From NCBI GenBank assembly GCA_004293445.1, contig RDYP01000001.1, positions 124,001-188,000 on the forward strand: a stretch of 64,000 nucleotides of DNA. The letters are read 5' to 3'. The DNA is from Verrucomicrobiota bacterium (GTDB lineage Bacteria; Verrucomicrobiota; Verrucomicrobiia; Verrucomicrobiales; Akkermansiaceae). Below are positions 43,579 through 52,935 of this stretch, in pieces. Positions within the stretch are counted from its first letter, which is position 1, and every line of letters starts with the position of its first letter. The translations under genes were made by a program, and so were the position numbers. Under the pieces are notes generated by a model that saw nothing but the letters and a program-made list of their open reading frames with translations, ran no database searches and had not been told where the DNA came from.

Positions 43579-44655
43579 ATGACTCAAGACCCCAATCGCT
43601 CCGCTCCCGCGGGCAATCCTTTTACCGACTACCTGATCGCGAAGCTTAGGAATCACCCCAAGCGCGTGGTGTTTACCGAAGGCGAGGACTTGCGTGTTCT
43701 GCGTGCTGCAGCCCGGCTGGTCGAGGCCGAGGCCGCAGTGCCGGTATTGCTGGGGTCCAGGGATTTGATCCGCAGCATGGCAGCGGAGCATGGGATCAGT
43801 TTGCAGTTCATCAACATCATCGAGCCCGCGAAATCATCCGACCTCGGATTGTTTTGCCAGCGTTTCGCCAAGGTGGAGCGTTATCGCAAGCTGAGCGCGG
43901 CGGATCCTGCCGATGTGATGTCACGGCCGCACTATTTCGGGGCGATGATGGTGCAGTACGGGCATGCCGATGCGCTGGTGGGAGGGAATCAATCACTACC
44001 GGCGACTTTGTTCCGGGCCTTGATCCATAGTGTGAAGCCCCTGCCATCGGTGCCGAAGATGTTCGGGATGATGGTTCTGGTGGCGCCACATTTGCAGCAT
44101 TTCGGGCGTGACGGCATCTTGTTCCTCGCCGATTGCGGCCTGATCCCGCAGCCGGGAGTCGATCAATTGGCGACCGTTGCCTTGGAGACGGGCAAATTGG
44201 CGCGACATTTCCTCGGGCGATCTCCACAGATTGCGATGTTGAGTCACTCGACGAAGGGGTCCGCCGGGACCGAGGAGGCGCGCCGGATGTCGGCCGCGAC
44301 GGCTTTGGCAGTAGAGCGTGCGAGGCAGGCCTACCTCGATTTTTCAATTATCGGCGAGGTACAGGCCGATGTGGCTCTGGATCCGATGGCGTCGGAGATC
44401 AAACTGCCGGACGCAGGGCATCGGGAATCGGCCGATGTGCTGGTATTTCCGAATTTGGACGCCGCGCACATTTCGTTGAAGCTACTGCAGCACTGCGCCG
44501 GGGCCTTGAACTACGGGCAGATTCTTGGCGGTCTGGCGCGGCCCTGCGCACAGGTTCCCCGGACGGCGAGCGAGGAGACCATTTTCGGCACGGCTGCTGC
44601 GGTGGCGGTGGAAGCGATCAATTATCACCTGCTTTACCCTGAAGGTGAGGTCTGA
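43579..44655 (+). CDS. pta: phosphate acetyltransferase
   Basis: From the ATG at 43579 the product has 358 residues, the length of a single-domain Pta. Typical segments are VFTEGEDLRVLRAAARL near the N-terminus, GHADALVGG, PKMFGMMVLVAPH, LSHSTKGSAGTEEARRM, GEVQADVALDP, and ADVLVFPNLDAAHISLKLL. It interconverts acetyl-CoA and acetyl phosphate, normally with acetate kinase, which is not in this window. No Rex-like palindrome is visible upstream. A phosphate butyryltransferase is possible, but the long C-terminal motif set favours Pta. Confidence 0.88.
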   Translation: MTQDPNRSAPAGNPFTDYLIAKLRNHPKRVVFTEGEDLRVLRAAARLVEAEAAVPVLLGSRDLIRSMAAEHGISLQFINIIEPAKSSDLGLFCQRFAKVERYRKLSAADPADVMSRPHYFGAMMVQYGHADALVGGNQSLPATLFRALIHSVKPLPSVPKMFGMMVLVAPHLQHFGRDGILFLADCGLIPQPGVDQLATVALETGKLARHFLGRSPQIAMLSHSTKGSAGTEEARRMSAATALAVERARQAYLDFSIIGEVQADVALDPMASEIKLPDAGHRESADVLVFPNLDAAHISLKLLQHCAGALNYGQILGGLARPCAQVPRTASEETIFGTAAAVAVEAINYHLLYPEGEV

Positions 44656-44797
44656 AGCGTGCGACCGATGAGTTTCGTTCACCTCTGTCCGGAAGAGGAC
44701 GCATCCACGGGATGTGTCGGTGGCATGAAACGCGCTTGAACGGTCTTGCGCCTGTGCCATGGTCCGCCGCCCGGCCCCGGGGGCCTCTAATGCTGCA

Positions 44798-46531
44798 ATG
44801 TCCTCCTTCATCCAAATCCCCGACGATGCACCCTTTTCTTCCGAGCAACGCGTTTGGCTCGGGCAGTTTCTCACCCAATTGCTGGCTGGTGCCACGACGG
44901 GCTCCGCTCCGTCTGGTCCGGCGGTGCCGGTGACCATCCTTTGGGGTTCCCAAACGGGGAATGCCGAGGGTTTGGCGAAGAAGCTGGTGAAGCTTTTCAA
45001 GAAGGGGAATTTCGAGCCTGAGTCTTTCGATATGGCGGCTTATGACCGTGGTCGGCTGCCGCAGGAGAAAAACTTGCTCGTCATCACTTCGACCTACGGC
45101 GACGGTGAGCCACCCGACAATGCGGGCGATTTGCATGGTTGGCTGATGTCGGATACGGCTCCGCGCTTGGAGGGTGTGAATTTCTCGGTGCTGGCGCTGG
45201 GTGACACGAGTTACCCGGATTTCTGCAAGTGTGGGATCGAGTTCGACACCCGGCTTGAAGAGTTGGGGGCAACTCGGATTTTCCGCCGGGTCGATAGCGA
45301 TGTGGATTACGACACCCCCTTCAAGGAGTGGTCGGACGGTCTGTTCGCGTTGCTTGCACCTGCGGGTGCGGCTTCCTACGGAGCGGCTGCCGCGGTGGAG
45401 CAGATCGAGACCGGCTACTCGAAGAAGAATCCCTTCCCGTCGCCAATTCTCCGGAACTTCGATCTGAATCGCGGTGGGGACAAGCAGACGCACCACATCG
45501 AGCTTTCGTTGGCCGGTTCCGAGCTGGACTATGAAGTGGGTGATGCGTTGGGGCTTTGTCCTTTGAACCCGGCGGAGGTGGTTGACGAGATTCTGGCCAA
45601 CCTACCCTTCAAGACCACGGTGGAAGTGCCTTCTCCGGACGGTGGAGAGATCTCGCTCCGGGATGCCTTGATCTCGGTTTACGACATTGGGACCTTGAAC
45701 AAGTCGATCATTCAAAAGTGGCAGGCTCGCAGTGGCTCGCCCTTCTTGCGCTCGCTCGTTCAGGCGGACGACAAGAAGGCTTGGGATGATTTCTGCTGGG
45801 GTCGCGATTTGATCGATCTGGTCATCGATCATCCGGCGGACTTCACCGACGCCGAGGAATTTGTCGGGGTCTTGAAGAAGTTGCAGCCACGCCTGTATTC
45901 GATCGCCTCCAGCCCGAAGGCTCATCCGGGCGAGGTTCACCTCTGCGTGGGGATTGTGCGTTACAACAGCTTCGGGCGGAAGCGCGGTGGGATTTGTTCT
46001 ACCTTCCTCGCCGATCGCGCGAAGGACGTAAATCCCGGCGTTTACGTTCATGCCAACAAGGCTTTCCGCCTGCCGGACAGTGGCGAGACGCCCTTGATCA
46101 TGGTCGGGCCGGGGACGGGGATCGCCCCCTTCCGCGCCTTCCTTGAGGAGCGAAAGTTCAGCGGGGCCAAGGGTCCGAACTGGCTTTTCTTTGGCAATCC
46201 TCACCGCGCCACCGACTTCCTCTATGAGGAGGAATTGCTCGGATTCCAGCAGGACGGTACGCTCTCCAAGCTGGATCTCGCGTGGTCGCGGGACCAGAAG
46301 GAGAAGATTTACGTTCAGGATCTGATGCTTCAGCAGGCGGCTGAGCTGTGGAAATGGTTCCAGAATGGAGCTGCCTTCTACGTCTGTGGCGATGCTTCGC
46401 GGATGGCGAAGGACGTGGATGCTGCACTGCATCGCATCGCAGAGGAGCAGGGTGGTCTTTCCACAGACGATGCCGTCGCTTGGGTGGGTCAGTTGAAGAA
46501 GGACAAGCGATATCTGCGCGACGTTTACTGA
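44798..46531 (+). CDS. cysJ: NADPH-sulfite reductase flavoprotein subunit-like (CysJ type)
   Basis: The ATG at 44798 gives 577 residues. An N-terminal flavodoxin domain binds FMN (TILWGSQTGNAEGLAKKL and TSTYGDGEPPDNA). The FAD-binding domain has RLYSIASSPKAHPGEVHL and GGICSTFLAD, and the NADPH domain has GPGTGIAPFRAFLEER and YVCGDASRMAKDV, ending in the typical RYLRDVY. It passes electrons from NADPH through FAD and FMN to a partner such as the sulfite reductase hemoprotein. No cysI or other partner gene is in the window. A P450-reductase role is less likely given the CysJ-like C-terminus. Confidence 0.88.
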   Translation: MSSFIQIPDDAPFSSEQRVWLGQFLTQLLAGATTGSAPSGPAVPVTILWGSQTGNAEGLAKKLVKLFKKGNFEPESFDMAAYDRGRLPQEKNLLVITSTYGDGEPPDNAGDLHGWLMSDTAPRLEGVNFSVLALGDTSYPDFCKCGIEFDTRLEELGATRIFRRVDSDVDYDTPFKEWSDGLFALLAPAGAASYGAAAAVEQIETGYSKKNPFPSPILRNFDLNRGGDKQTHHIELSLAGSELDYEVGDALGLCPLNPAEVVDEILANLPFKTTVEVPSPDGGEISLRDALISVYDIGTLNKSIIQKWQARSGSPFLRSLVQADDKKAWDDFCWGRDLIDLVIDHPADFTDAEEFVGVLKKLQPRLYSIASSPKAHPGEVHLCVGIVRYNSFGRKRGGICSTFLADRAKDVNPGVYVHANKAFRLPDSGETPLIMVGPGTGIAPFRAFLEERKFSGAKGPNWLFFGNPHRATDFLYEEELLGFQQDGTLSKLDLAWSRDQKEKIYVQDLMLQQAAELWKWFQNGAAFYVCGDASRMAKDVDAALHRIAEEQGGLSTDDAVAWVGQLKKDKRYLRDVY

Positions 46532-46549
46532 GGTCCGCTTTTCGAGTGA

Positions 46550-46590
46550 GGCCGCGGTTGCTGGGAATTTTCCCGCAGCTGCGGCCTTTT
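46550..46590 (+). terminator. intrinsic terminator after cysJ
   Basis: A stem formed by GGCCGC (46550-46555) and GCGGCC (46581-46586) extends inward with TGC/GCA and GGG/CCC pairs, and TTTT follows. It begins about 20 bp after the cysJ stop and lies just before the convergent DUF4340 gene stop, so it may also limit antisense transcription. Confidence 0.7.
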
Positions 46591-46603
46591 CTTTGGCGGT
46601 GGA

Positions 46604-48541
46604 TCAGTCGTCCCCGAAAAGATCCACTGCGAGGAGCCGAACGGTTTCGCTGCTGAGAATGAAGGCTGCAGGGTCGCGATCGATGCGTCCGTAAAAAACG
46701 GTGTTGTCCGGGCGGTCGGTGGCGGGAGCGAGGTTCAGGGTCCGGCGGACGATGCCGGCTCGCTCGCCCTTCGCGTCGTAGCCCATCACAGCGAGACTGA
46801 AGCTCAGCGCGGGTTGGGCGAGAGCCTTCCGGGCGGCATCGTCATCGGGTGCCAACCAGGATTCGCCTTGAAGGTCGACGAGCAGCTTCACGAGGCGGTT
46901 GGCGCGTTCGGTAACCAGTTCCGAACTACGATCACTGCCATTTTCGCGTGCCTTCCAAGAGTCGGCCAGAAGGTTGTATTCGAGCTCCAGTGGAGGTCGG
47001 CCTTCCATAGTACGGATCATGCCGGCGAGGTCCACGGCCGGGATGGACCAGATCGATGGATGACGCCACTGCCAAGAATGTGTGGAGATCTCTCGGATAA
47101 ATCCGTCGTCGAGCTTCACTACCGTTGGGACGCCCTGTCGCATGGCGTGCCAGGTGCCGTCCCGTGCTTGGCCGAAGAGGAGTTTGAACCCTTCATTGCC
47201 GAAGGAAGTGAAGCCAATCGCCAGAGCGGGTCGGTCGAGGCCGTAGGGGGAAAGATTCATCGCGGCATCGCTCACGAATGCCGCCACCTTGGTTTGTGTG
47301 AGGGCTTTGAGGAGGCGGAAGAGTGAGAGCTCGTTGAGGGGCTTCATTCGATTCCCGTCGCGAAACTCCCAAGTGCCGCCCTTTTCGCGGGCCACGAGAA
47401 TTTCAGGGCCGGTGGCGGGGGTGATAAGAATGCCTTGAAGGGACTCGACATCGATGTTGGTAAGCATCGGGTTGCGGAGTTCGTTAACGCTGTCGGGCAG
47501 TCCCGCGAGGGAGACCATGCCATCGTCAGTGGCGGCACTGGCGACGGAATCGGGATTGTCTGTGGCGGGAAGGCCGGGAGCAATCGGCTTGAGCGGGAGC
47601 TCAAACACCGTGCCGGGGCGGTCGCTGATGGTCGCGAAGACGGTATCGGCCCCCGCAACAGAGGGTGGGAGAACGTCAAGCACGACCTCGGTTTCCTGTC
47701 CGAAGTGTCGGATAGCGATCTTCTGCCCGCCTTTGAGCTCATCGGCGGGTAGGGTAAGATCTGCGCGTTCGGCAACCTTGAGTGCCCGGAGTTTGAAGAG
47801 GTCTTCGATGAGCTTTTTCACTGCGGCCGGGTCAGTCCGCAATTCGAGGGGCTTGGTGATGCGCCAGGGCGCTTTGGGATCACTGCGAGAGAGGAGTAGT
47901 TCGCCCTCGCTGCCTTGGATGCGTATCGATGACAGCGCGAAGGGGTTGAAGAGAAAGGGATGGTGATCGCGAAGATGGCGGAGTCCGTCGCGGAAAATCG
48001 GGTGGATATCCCCGGTGCAGGCGTAGGTGAAGTCTTCGCGTCCGTCCTCGCGCGGTTGGATGAACACGGTCGGGGTTTCCTCGCCGGATCTCGGATCGCG
48101 CTGAATCCATTGGGTGCGACGGCCGAGCAGGTATCGTGCGAGCTCCTTGCCATCGCGGTTCTCGATGCTGATGCCGATGGTTCCTTCGCGGAGTCCGGCC
48201 TTGGCGTTGTCGATCTTGTGGGTCGGAATGACTTCTTCGACGCGGGTGCCGAGGGTGAACTGGAGGATGGCGTCGGCGGCGCGGGGATCCATCCGGTCCT
48301 GCCACGGTTCGAGGATGCGCCAATTGCCGTTCTCGAAGACACAGTCGGCCTGAACTCCATTGCCGGAAAGGCGGATGCGGTGGATGTCCTTGGTCGCGAA
48401 GCGGTAAAGTGGGCTGCCAGCGGCGGTGGCAGGGGGGCCGAGTAGTCGATCGAGGCTGCCATCCATCATGCGAAGTGCGGCGGTCAGCGAGAGGCCAATC
48501 GTCAGCAGCAGGAGGAACAGCGTGAAGGGGATCGATCGCAT
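46604..48541 (-). CDS. DUF4340 domain protein of an ABC-type GldG module
   Basis: The 645-residue product has an N-terminal membrane anchor (PFTLFLLLLTIGLSLTAAL) and then repeated DUF4340-type beta units (FATKDIHRIRLSGNG, NGNWRILEPWQDRMDPRAAD, SIRIQGSEGELLLSR and SLFRLLKALTQTKVAAFVSD). It should sit in the periplasm. It is the third gene after the ABC permease and the GldG-like gene (spacing 9 and 4 bp), a common order in Bacteroidota and Verrucomicrobiota. The function of DUF4340 in these modules is not well defined. The stop lies 13 bp after the cysJ terminator. Confidence 0.88.
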   Translation of the reverse strand: MRSIPFTLFLLLLTIGLSLTAALRMMDGSLDRLLGPPATAAGSPLYRFATKDIHRIRLSGNGVQADCVFENGNWRILEPWQDRMDPRAADAILQFTLGTRVEEVIPTHKIDNAKAGLREGTIGISIENRDGKELARYLLGRRTQWIQRDPRSGEETPTVFIQPREDGREDFTYACTGDIHPIFRDGLRHLRDHHPFLFNPFALSSIRIQGSEGELLLSRSDPKAPWRITKPLELRTDPAAVKKLIEDLFKLRALKVAERADLTLPADELKGGQKIAIRHFGQETEVVLDVLPPSVAGADTVFATISDRPGTVFELPLKPIAPGLPATDNPDSVASAATDDGMVSLAGLPDSVNELRNPMLTNIDVESLQGILITPATGPEILVAREKGGTWEFRDGNRMKPLNELSLFRLLKALTQTKVAAFVSDAAMNLSPYGLDRPALAIGFTSFGNEGFKLLFGQARDGTWHAMRQGVPTVVKLDDGFIREISTHSWQWRHPSIWSIPAVDLAGMIRTMEGRPPLELEYNLLADSWKARENGSDRSSELVTERANRLVKLLVDLQGESWLAPDDDAARKALAQPALSFSLAVMGYDAKGERAGIVRRTLNLAPATDRPDNTVFYGRIDRDPAAFILSSETVRLLAVDLFGDD

Positions 48542-48550
48542 GGCGGGACT

Positions 48551-50125
48551 TCAGGCGCGGCGCGAGGACCAGATGATGGCGGCGATGAGCAGTGCGAAGG
48601 CGGGTAGGAAGAAGAGATTGATGCGATTGATGAAGGAAACCTGGCTATCGAGAAGTGGCAGTTTGTACACTCCGAGGCTGCGTGGACCGGAGCCGGCGAG
48701 TTCTTCGCGGCCCATGAGCCAATTCATACCGCTGGCGAGAAAGTCGCGGTTGATGTCGGAAAAGTGGCTCGGGGCGAGAAAGTCGGAGTTGGCGATCACG
48801 AGCATGCGTGAGATTTCGCCGCCGATATCGTCGCGAGTGGCCGCGCCGCGGATCACGGCACCGGCAAGGCGGATGGGCCCCGGATTGTCCTCGCGGATAT
48901 CGAATTGCGGATCGCCGGAAGAGAATGCGGTTTCGCCCCAAAACTCGGAGTCGGTGGCGAGAAGGGTGTAGGGGAGAATCCGGCGGTCGATCAGGTCTTC
49001 GTTGTCCTTATCCCTGATATCGAGGCTGCAGGTCGCTCCGTCGAAGGCGGCGGTCTTGTTCCAGAGGTCGCGGGTGAACTCCATGCCTTCGGTGAAGGTT
49101 CCGCGGACGGTCGAGACAATCCGGCCGGCCTTGCGAGTCACCACGCGGTCTTTTCCGGGAGTGATGCCGTGGTTCCGGAGGAAAGCTCTCAGGCGGGGGG
49201 GAGTGGTATTGGTACCGAGGGTGATGAGTAGGGATGAACGGGGCCGGTTCCAATACTCCGTCAGCACTTCGAGCTCGGCGGTGGTAAAATCGTAGGTGGG
49301 ATTGATGATGGCGACGGCGGCGGCATCGTCAGGGATGCGATCGAGCTCCGCGATCCGGGCGCGGGTGGTCAAGGCGTTCTGGGTCAAGAGAGCGCCCTCG
49401 AAATTCGGCAATGGGGCGTCGTTATTGTCGCCCGTGAAGCCGCATTTGTCTGCAAGGAGGTAAACCTTGCGGGGTTTGCCTTCAATCGATGCGACGATGC
49501 CGGTCGTCAGTGCATCTTCACCGAGGAATCCGGTCATTTTTCGCTGCTCTTTGAGATCGGTCTCAAATCTTGCCATGGTTTCAGCCTCGATAAAGCGGAT
49601 GTGAGGGCTGGCGGATCGTGGGGCATCGGGCTGCTCAGCCGCCTCGCGCTGGGCCTTATCGCGGGCGTCGACGATCACGAGGTCGCTGGTGAAGATCGAT
49701 TTTCCGAAGGCGAGCCCGAAGACCTTGCCGTATTCGTCGACCACCTGCTGAGTGCGGTCGGGCGAGCGGATGGGATCGAGCAGTTCCACCTCAATCTTGC
49801 CGTTGGACAGCCGACCGTATTCGTAGGCGAGAACGCGAACTTTCTCGTAGAGCGGGTTGCTGCGGCGGAAGGCGACCAATAGCTTGACCGGGGTCTCGCG
49901 TTCGGCAAGGGCAGGGGATGAGAGGTAGCGGCGAGTGGCTGAAGAGAGGGTGTAGGAAAGGTCTTCGCTCAGATCCTTGGGCTTGTGGTGCTGCGATCCT
50001 AGATAGTTGGCCGCCAGCAGGAGTACGGTGAAGCACGCGATCTGGAGCATCGAGAGCGCACCAGTTCCGAGGCGTTGAATGGGTTTTGCCGCCTTTGGCT
50101 GCGGCGGTTCGGAATCCTTGCTCAT
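48551..50125 (-). CDS. GldG-family protein of ABC-type export module
   Basis: The 524-residue product has one membrane helix near residues 28-45, a large periplasmic domain, and a C-terminal helix near 500-520 (LFFLPAFALLIAAIIW). Family segments are present: YTLSSATRRYLSSPALAERETPV, YEYGRLSNGKIEVELLDP and AVAIINPTYDFTTAELEVL. GldG works with an ABC permease and ATPase in gliding motility and export in Bacteroidota; the role in this phylum is unclear. It starts 4 bp after the permease stop and is followed after 9 bp by the DUF4340 gene. Confidence 0.9.
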   Translation of the reverse strand: MSKDSEPPQPKAAKPIQRLGTGALSMLQIACFTVLLLAANYLGSQHHKPKDLSEDLSYTLSSATRRYLSSPALAERETPVKLLVAFRRSNPLYEKVRVLAYEYGRLSNGKIEVELLDPIRSPDRTQQVVDEYGKVFGLAFGKSIFTSDLVIVDARDKAQREAAEQPDAPRSASPHIRFIEAETMARFETDLKEQRKMTGFLGEDALTTGIVASIEGKPRKVYLLADKCGFTGDNNDAPLPNFEGALLTQNALTTRARIAELDRIPDDAAAVAIINPTYDFTTAELEVLTEYWNRPRSSLLITLGTNTTPPRLRAFLRNHGITPGKDRVVTRKAGRIVSTVRGTFTEGMEFTRDLWNKTAAFDGATCSLDIRDKDNEDLIDRRILPYTLLATDSEFWGETAFSSGDPQFDIREDNPGPIRLAGAVIRGAATRDDIGGEISRMLVIANSDFLAPSHFSDINRDFLASGMNWLMGREELAGSGPRSLGVYKLPLLDSQVSFINRINLFFLPAFALLIAAIIWSSRRA

Positions 50126-50129
50126 GGGT

Positions 50130-50882
50130 TCAGCGCCGCCAGCGGCGGTAGTCGATGACGTGGTAGGTGACGAAGAGGAGGAAGCTCGTCACGCTAAGGT
50201 AGTAGACCAAAGGCTTGGTATCGAGCAGGCCCTTGGCGAAATAGTGAAGGTGTTCCTGGCTCGAAATGTAATGAAACATGGGAGCGGCGCGGAAGTTCTC
50301 GCCCCAAATCACGGTCACGTAGCCGAGGAAATACTGAATCACGAGGAGGCCAATGGTGAGAAGGCCGGCGATGATTTGGCTCGAGGTGAGCGCCGAGGCG
50401 AGGCAGCCGACCGCAGTAAACGCGGCGCCCATGAGCAAGAGGATGCTGTAGGAACCGATTAAGGATCCGTAAGAGTAGGCAGGGGGAACGTCGGTGACCC
50501 ACTCATACATCCGGAACTGGATGAAGCTGGGTATCCACAAGAGGGCGTAGAAGGTCATGGCCGCGCCGTATTTGGATAGCACCACCTGCCAAGTTCGAAC
50601 CGGGGCGGTGAGCAGGCCCTCCAAAGTGCCGCTGCGTTCCTCCTCCGCGAAAAGTCGCATGGTAATCAGCGGGAAGATGAACAGGAAATAGAACCAAAAG
50701 AGCGGGGTATGGAAGGCGGCGTAGACGAGGCTGTCCTGGCGGGGTGAGTCGCGGAAGCCCTTCATCGCGGTCGAGAGGGCGGCGCCCTGCATGGCGGTGA
50801 CGAAGGCGAACACCACCCAGCCGAAGGGGTTGAGGAAGTATCCCTTCAGCTCTTTGCGGAGCATGATGAACAGAAGACGCAT
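50130..50882 (-). CDS. ABC transporter permease (GldF-like)
   Basis: The 250-residue integral membrane protein has about six hydrophobic helices and the family segments FFYFLFIFPLITMRLFAEEERSG and TLEGLLTAPVRTWQVVLSKY, which are typical of ABC-2 type permeases of the GldF class. It is the first gene of the permease, GldG, DUF4340 unit. The expected ATPase gene is not upstream: the next gene is pdxH in the same direction, 91 bp away. The ATPase must be encoded elsewhere or has been lost. Confidence 0.9.
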   Translation of the reverse strand: MRLLFIMLRKELKGYFLNPFGWVVFAFVTAMQGAALSTAMKGFRDSPRQDSLVYAAFHTPLFWFYFLFIFPLITMRLFAEEERSGTLEGLLTAPVRTWQVVLSKYGAAMTFYALLWIPSFIQFRMYEWVTDVPPAYSYGSLIGSYSILLLMGAAFTAVGCLASALTSSQIIAGLLTIGLLVIQYFLGYVTVIWGENFRAAPMFHYISSQEHLHYFAKGLLDTKPLVYYLSVTSFLLFVTYHVIDYRRWRR

Positions 50883-50973
50883 GGGTTTTCAGTCGCGCGG
50901 TGCGCGGGGCCGCAGGTGTAAGGAAAGAGCGGACGACGGGAAAGGCGAAAGCGCGTCCCCGTCGGAACCGGCA

Positions 50974-51609
50974 TCAGGGAGAAAGGCGTTCGATGTTCCA
51001 AGTCGCCTCCCGGCGTTCGTAGAGAAAGCGATCGTGGAGACGGGCGGGGCCACCCTGCCAGAACTCGATGCTCTCTGGCACCACGCGAAAGCCGCCCCAG
51101 AAGCTGGGAAGGGGGATTTCGCCTTGGCGGAACTTTTCGCGGATTTCTTCCAGCTTCTGGACGAGCAGTTTGCGGGAGGAAATCACCGAGCTTTGGCTGG
51201 ATACCCAAGCTCCAAGTTGGGATTCGCGGGGGCGGGAGCTGAAATAGCCGAGGGATTCGGCGGTCGAAATTTTCTCCGCACGGCCCTGGACAATGACTTG
51301 CCGCTCGAGGGGGATCCATGGGAAGAGCAGCGAGACCTGCGAATTCTCCTGAATGTGTCGGGCCTTGCGGCTTTCGTAGTTGGTGAAGAAGACGAAGCCG
51401 GAGTGATCGAAGTATTTCAGCAAAACGGTGCGCAACAAGGGGCGTCCTTCCGAGTCGGCTGTGGCGAGACTCATGGCGTTTGGTTCGTGCAACTCGAGAT
51501 CCATGGCCTGCTGGAACCATTGCTCGAATTGAAGCATGGGGTCGGCGGCGAGATCGGCACGGTGGAGACCGCGATCGGAGTATTCCTTGCGGAAATCGGA
51601 TAAATCCAT
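50974..51609 (-). CDS. pdxH: pyridoxamine 5'-phosphate oxidase
   Basis: From the ATG at 51609 ([20 protein letters not shown]) the product has 211 residues, normal for PdxH. FMN- and substrate-binding segments are [47 protein letters not shown] and [17 protein letters not shown]. It oxidises pyridoxamine or pyridoxine 5'-phosphate to PLP. Upstream in-frame codons to 51666 are not family-like. It is divergent from rex across 80 bp, and no Rex palindrome is seen there. Confidence 0.96.
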   Translation of the reverse strand: MDLSDFRKEYSDRGLHRADLAADPMLQFEQWFQQAMDLELHEPNAMSLATADSEGRPLLRTVLLKYFDHSGFVFFTNYESRKARHIQENSQVSLLFPWIPLERQVIVQGRAEKISTAESLGYFSSRPRESQLGAWVSSQSSVISSRKLLVQKLEEIREKFRQGEIPLPSFWGGFRVVPESIEFWQGGPARLHDRFLYERREATWNIERLSP

Positions 51610-51689
51610 GGGCGGAGATAGACCGGTGAGGGCCGACCCGCAAGGCTGGGGCTTGACCGCAGGCATTTCCCTGCGTTCTCTGCCTCGCC

Positions 51690-52310
51690 GTGGAAAAGAT
51701 CGATATTCCCAAAAAGGCGATCTACCGCCTTTCGATCTACCACCGTTGCCTCCAGCGTCTTCAGGACAATGGTCAGGAAACGGTGAGTTCGACGGCCTTG
51801 GCCAAGGTGGCAGGGGTCAAGCCCGCCCAGCTTCGGAAGGATCTTGCCTATTTCGGCCAATTTGGGACGCGTGGGCTGGGTTATCCGGTGGAGACCTTGG
51901 GTTCGATGATCCGGGATCTTTTGGGACGCGAGCGTTTGCAGCCGGTGGTGCTGGTGGGCGCGGGTAATCTGGGATCGGCGCTCTTGCGGTATCAGGGTTT
52001 CCAGAAGGAGGGCTTTGAGGTAGTGTGCGCCTTTGATGCCGATCCGGATGCCGCTCGCAGCCGTGGTGTGGGGATTCCGGTGAGGTCGGAGCGCGAGATC
52101 GAGGAGTTCGTGCGGGCGGAGAACGTCAAGCTGGCGATTCTTTGCGTGCCTGCGAGCTACGCGCAGTTGATTGCGAATCGTCTGGTGGCGGCCGGGGTGC
52201 AGGGGATCCTGAATTTCTCGCCGGTCATGCTCGAGCTGCCCGACGAGGTGGTGGTGAACAATGTGGACCTCGCGCTCGAGCTGGAGCATCTGAGCTTCTT
52301 CATTCGCTAA
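51690..52310 (+). CDS. rex: redox-sensing transcriptional repressor Rex
   Basis: The GTG at 51690 starts a 206-residue Rex. The N-terminal winged helix has [16 protein letters not shown] and [20 protein letters not shown], followed by [12 protein letters not shown]. The Rossmann domain carries the NAD(H) site [13 protein letters not shown] (Gly90 to Gly95). The C-terminal domain-swap helix reads [17 protein letters not shown]. Rex senses NADH/NAD+ and represses respiratory and fermentative genes. A perfect consensus operator is found upstream of nuoD in this window, which gives it a likely target. It starts opposite pdxH and is followed by the ECF sigma gene on the same strand. Confidence 0.96.
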   Translation: MEKIDIPKKAIYRLSIYHRCLQRLQDNGQETVSSTALAKVAGVKPAQLRKDLAYFGQFGTRGLGYPVETLGSMIRDLLGRERLQPVVLVGAGNLGSALLRYQGFQKEGFEVVCAFDADPDAARSRGVGIPVRSEREIEEFVRAENVKLAILCVPASYAQLIANRLVAAGVQGILNFSPVMLELPDEVVVNNVDLALELEHLSFFIR

Positions 52311-52401
52311 GGTGGAGAAGGACGAAAAGATTTCGTTTTTTCCCCAAGAAGAATCGGTGTGTTCCGTTTCTGATCTAGGTCGCCGATCCGGCAACGGGCA
52401 C

Positions 52402-52935
52402 ATGGTTACGGAAACGAGGGAGCAAATGGTCGAACGAGCACTCGCTGAATACGAGTCGCCGCTGGTTGGCTATGCCTATGGGTTCGTCAAGGACCTGGAG
52501 CGCGCTCGCGATATCGTGCAGGACACTTTTATCCGGCTTTGTCAGCAGGATGTGGCAAAGGTGCGCGATGGGCTGAAAAACTGGCTGTTTACCGTCTGCA
52601 GGAATCGTGCCCTCGATGTTTTGCGGAAGGAGTCGAGGCTGACGGCGCTTGACGAGCAGAAACTGCTGTCGCGCGCTGCGCCCGGAGTCGGGCCGGATGG
52701 CGTGCTCGATCAATCGGAGCGAATGGCCTCCGTTATGGCCTGCCTGAGCCGCCTTTCCGAGAACCAGCGGACGGTGATTCTGATGAAGTTTCGAGATGGC
52801 CTGAGTTACCAAGAGATTTGCGAACGCACGGGACTCGGGAGCGGGAATGTCGGATTTTTGATTCACACGGGTTTGAAACGACTGCGCGAATGGCTGCCCT
52901 CCGACCTGATGGACTCCACCCCTGGAAACCGATGA
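52402..52935 (+). CDS. RNA polymerase sigma factor, ECF family
   Basis: From the ATG at 52402 the product has 177 residues. Sigma region 2 reads VGYAYGFVKDLERARDIVQD with TFIRLCQQDV, and then NWLFTVCRNRALDVLRKE. Region 4 reads LSENQRTVILMKFRDGLSYQEICERTG. An in-frame GTG at 52312 would add 30 residues without sigma-like features. The stop overlaps the start of the anti-sigma-like gene (ATGA), so the two are translationally coupled. The stimulus is unknown. Confidence 0.92.
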   Translation: MVTETREQMVERALAEYESPLVGYAYGFVKDLERARDIVQDTFIRLCQQDVAKVRDGLKNWLFTVCRNRALDVLRKESRLTALDEQKLLSRAAPGVGPDGVLDQSERMASVMACLSRLSENQRTVILMKFRDGLSYQEICERTGLGSGNVGFLIHTGLKRLREWLPSDLMDSTPGNR

